Shown one piece after another: positions 63,300 through 64,000 of a stretch of DNA of 64,000 bases (position 1 is the first letter of the stretch; every line of letters starts with the position of its first letter). Below the pieces are notes generated by a model. It was not told the origin of the DNA, ran no database searches, and saw only the letters and a list, made by a program, of their open reading frames with translations. The position numbers were made by a program, and so were the translations under genes. Origin of the DNA: an uncultured Lachnospiraceae bacterium (GTDB lineage: Bacteria; Bacillota; Clostridia; Lachnospirales; Lachnospiraceae); assembly GCA_900546325.1 (NCBI GenBank), contig URCR01000007.1, positions 1 through 64,000 of the forward strand, read 5' to 3'.

Positions 63300-63563
63300 T
63301 TAGTCCTGAACGTATGGCATTAAAGCGATATGTCTTGCTCTCTTGATTGCTACTGTAAGAGCTCTCTGATGTTTTGCACAGTTTCCTGTGATTCTTCTCG
63401 GAAGAATTTTTCCTCTTTCAGAAACATATTTTCTTAATTTTGCTACGTCTTTGTAATCGATTTCGTTGTTTTCTTTACCGCAGAATACACAAACTTTTTT
63501 TCTTCTGCGTCCGCCTCTTCTCTTCATTGGAGAATCAGCTTTGTTACCTTTATCGTAAGCCAT
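63300..63563 (-). CDS. rpsR: 30S ribosomal protein S18 (RpsR), zinc form
   Basis: An 87-residue ribosomal protein of the small subunit platform. It has CVFCGKEN and [10 protein letters not shown], giving a likely zinc site of three Cys and one His, the zinc-containing form of S18. The conserved [24 protein letters not shown] region is the RNA-binding core. It follows ssb in the usual rpsF-ssb-rpsR order; rpsF would be outside the window. A terminator follows. Confidence 0.97.
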   Translation of the reverse strand: MAYDKGNKADSPMKRRGGRRRKKVCVFCGKENNEIDYKDVAKLRKYVSERGKILPRRITGNCAKHQRALTVAIKRARHIALMPYVQD

Positions 63564-63609
63564 TGTGGTATTACCTCCTATATTTATACAAATCTACTCA
63601 TTGTATCGT

Positions 63610-64000
63610 CTAACTGAATGGTAATTCTTCATCAATTCCATCTGGAATGTTCATGAATCCATCTCCAATATCTGCACTTGGAGCTGGTGATGGACTTGGA
63701 CTTGCCTGACGGTAGCTTCCCATGCTGCTTTCGCTTGCAGCCTTGCTCTCAGCAAATTCCTGATCTTCTACAACAACGTCTGTTGTATAAACTTTCACGC
63801 CATCTCTGTTTGTGTAGCTTCCTGTCTGAATACGGCCGCTTACAACCACTTTTAATCCCTGGCGGAAATATCTCTCTGCAAACTCTGCTGATTTTCCGAA
63901 AACTACGCAGTTGATAAAGTCGGCACTTGCCTCTCCGTCACGCTTAAAGCGGCGGTCTACTGCTAATGTATATCTTGCAACAGCAGTTGCGCTGTCGCCC
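63610..64000 (-). CDS. ssb: Single-stranded DNA-binding protein (Ssb), 5' end cut by the window
   Basis: The C-terminal 129 residues of Ssb; the N-terminus is outside the window. Reading from the edge gives the OB-fold stretch ATAVARYTLAVDRRFKRDGE, then FINCVVFGKSAEFAERYFRQ and GLKVVVSGRIQTGSYTNRDG. A Ser/Pro-rich linker (ASPSPSPAPSADIGDG) and the acidic tip EELPFS follow, the tail that contacts partner proteins. The usual place between rpsF and rpsR is kept. Confidence 0.95.
   Translation of the reverse strand, partial: GDSATAVARYTLAVDRRFKRDGEASADFINCVVFGKSAEFAERYFRQGLKVVVSGRIQTGSYTNRDGVKVYTTDVVVEDQEFAESKAASESSMGSYRQASPSPSPAPSADIGDGFMNIPDGIDEELPFS

Overview
The window reads as a chromosomal segment of a Gram-positive, anaerobic member of the Clostridia, most likely family Lachnospiraceae. 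The evidence is the gene set: a V-type ATPase beside a complete F-type ATPase, a class I SAM riboswitch before metK, a long Firmicutes-type SRP RNA, BioY with a BirA operator, and several proteins of families typical of this group (DUF4080 radical SAM, DUF5685, DUF6062, DUF6128). No genus can be fixed from sequence alone. Most genes are on the minus strand.

Layout. 0-5 kb: two helix-turn-helix regulators, an acetyltransferase, a DUF3791/DUF3990/DUF3791 cassette whose middle gene looks truncated, and a flavodoxin/ferredoxin protein. 5-11.2 kb: metK behind an S-box riboswitch and its terminator, then a Ugp-type ABC importer with a DUF523 gene. 11.4-13.7 kb: murA and a small conserved protein. 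13.9-21 kb: F-ATPase operon (atpZ-like, atpI-like, then a, c, b, delta, alpha, gamma, beta, epsilon). Its c subunit carries the residues that define sodium-binding rotors. 21-29.7 kb: trmL, an aminotransferase, an Lrp regulator and an AIR-synthase-like protein in one operon; a B12-binding radical SAM protein; the SRP RNA; pepC; tadA. 29.8-35.1 kb: a sirohaem reductase, a VanY-type carboxypeptidase and a DUF5685/DnaJ/membrane trio.

35.2-42.7 kb is the main accessory region. A tRNA-Lys(CTT) gene is followed by a tyrosine integrase, a DUF927 ATPase and ten or so small genes. The region ends at a second copy of the tRNA promoter and 5' half. I read this as a roughly 7.3-kb integrated element that inserted at the anticodon loop and rebuilt the tRNA with its own promoter and 5' half. 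That is the reverse of the usual 3'-half arrangement. The element has divergent promoters sharing one -35 hexamer beside a small helix-turn-helix gene (a likely switch), paired GCGAC repeats near both ends, and a hairpin-rich segment after the integrase.

42.7-52.4 kb: a YitT-type membrane protein and the nine-gene V-ATPase operon. 52.5-58.4 kb: trmB, a thioredoxin, a glycogen branching enzyme and an 824-residue protein with TPR-like, acidic and P-loop parts. 58.4-59.4 kb is an AT-rich gap with possible decayed coding sequence. 59.4-64 kb: bioY under a BirA operator, DUF6062, an aconitase-family hydratase, rpsR and the 3' part of ssb, which runs off the right edge.
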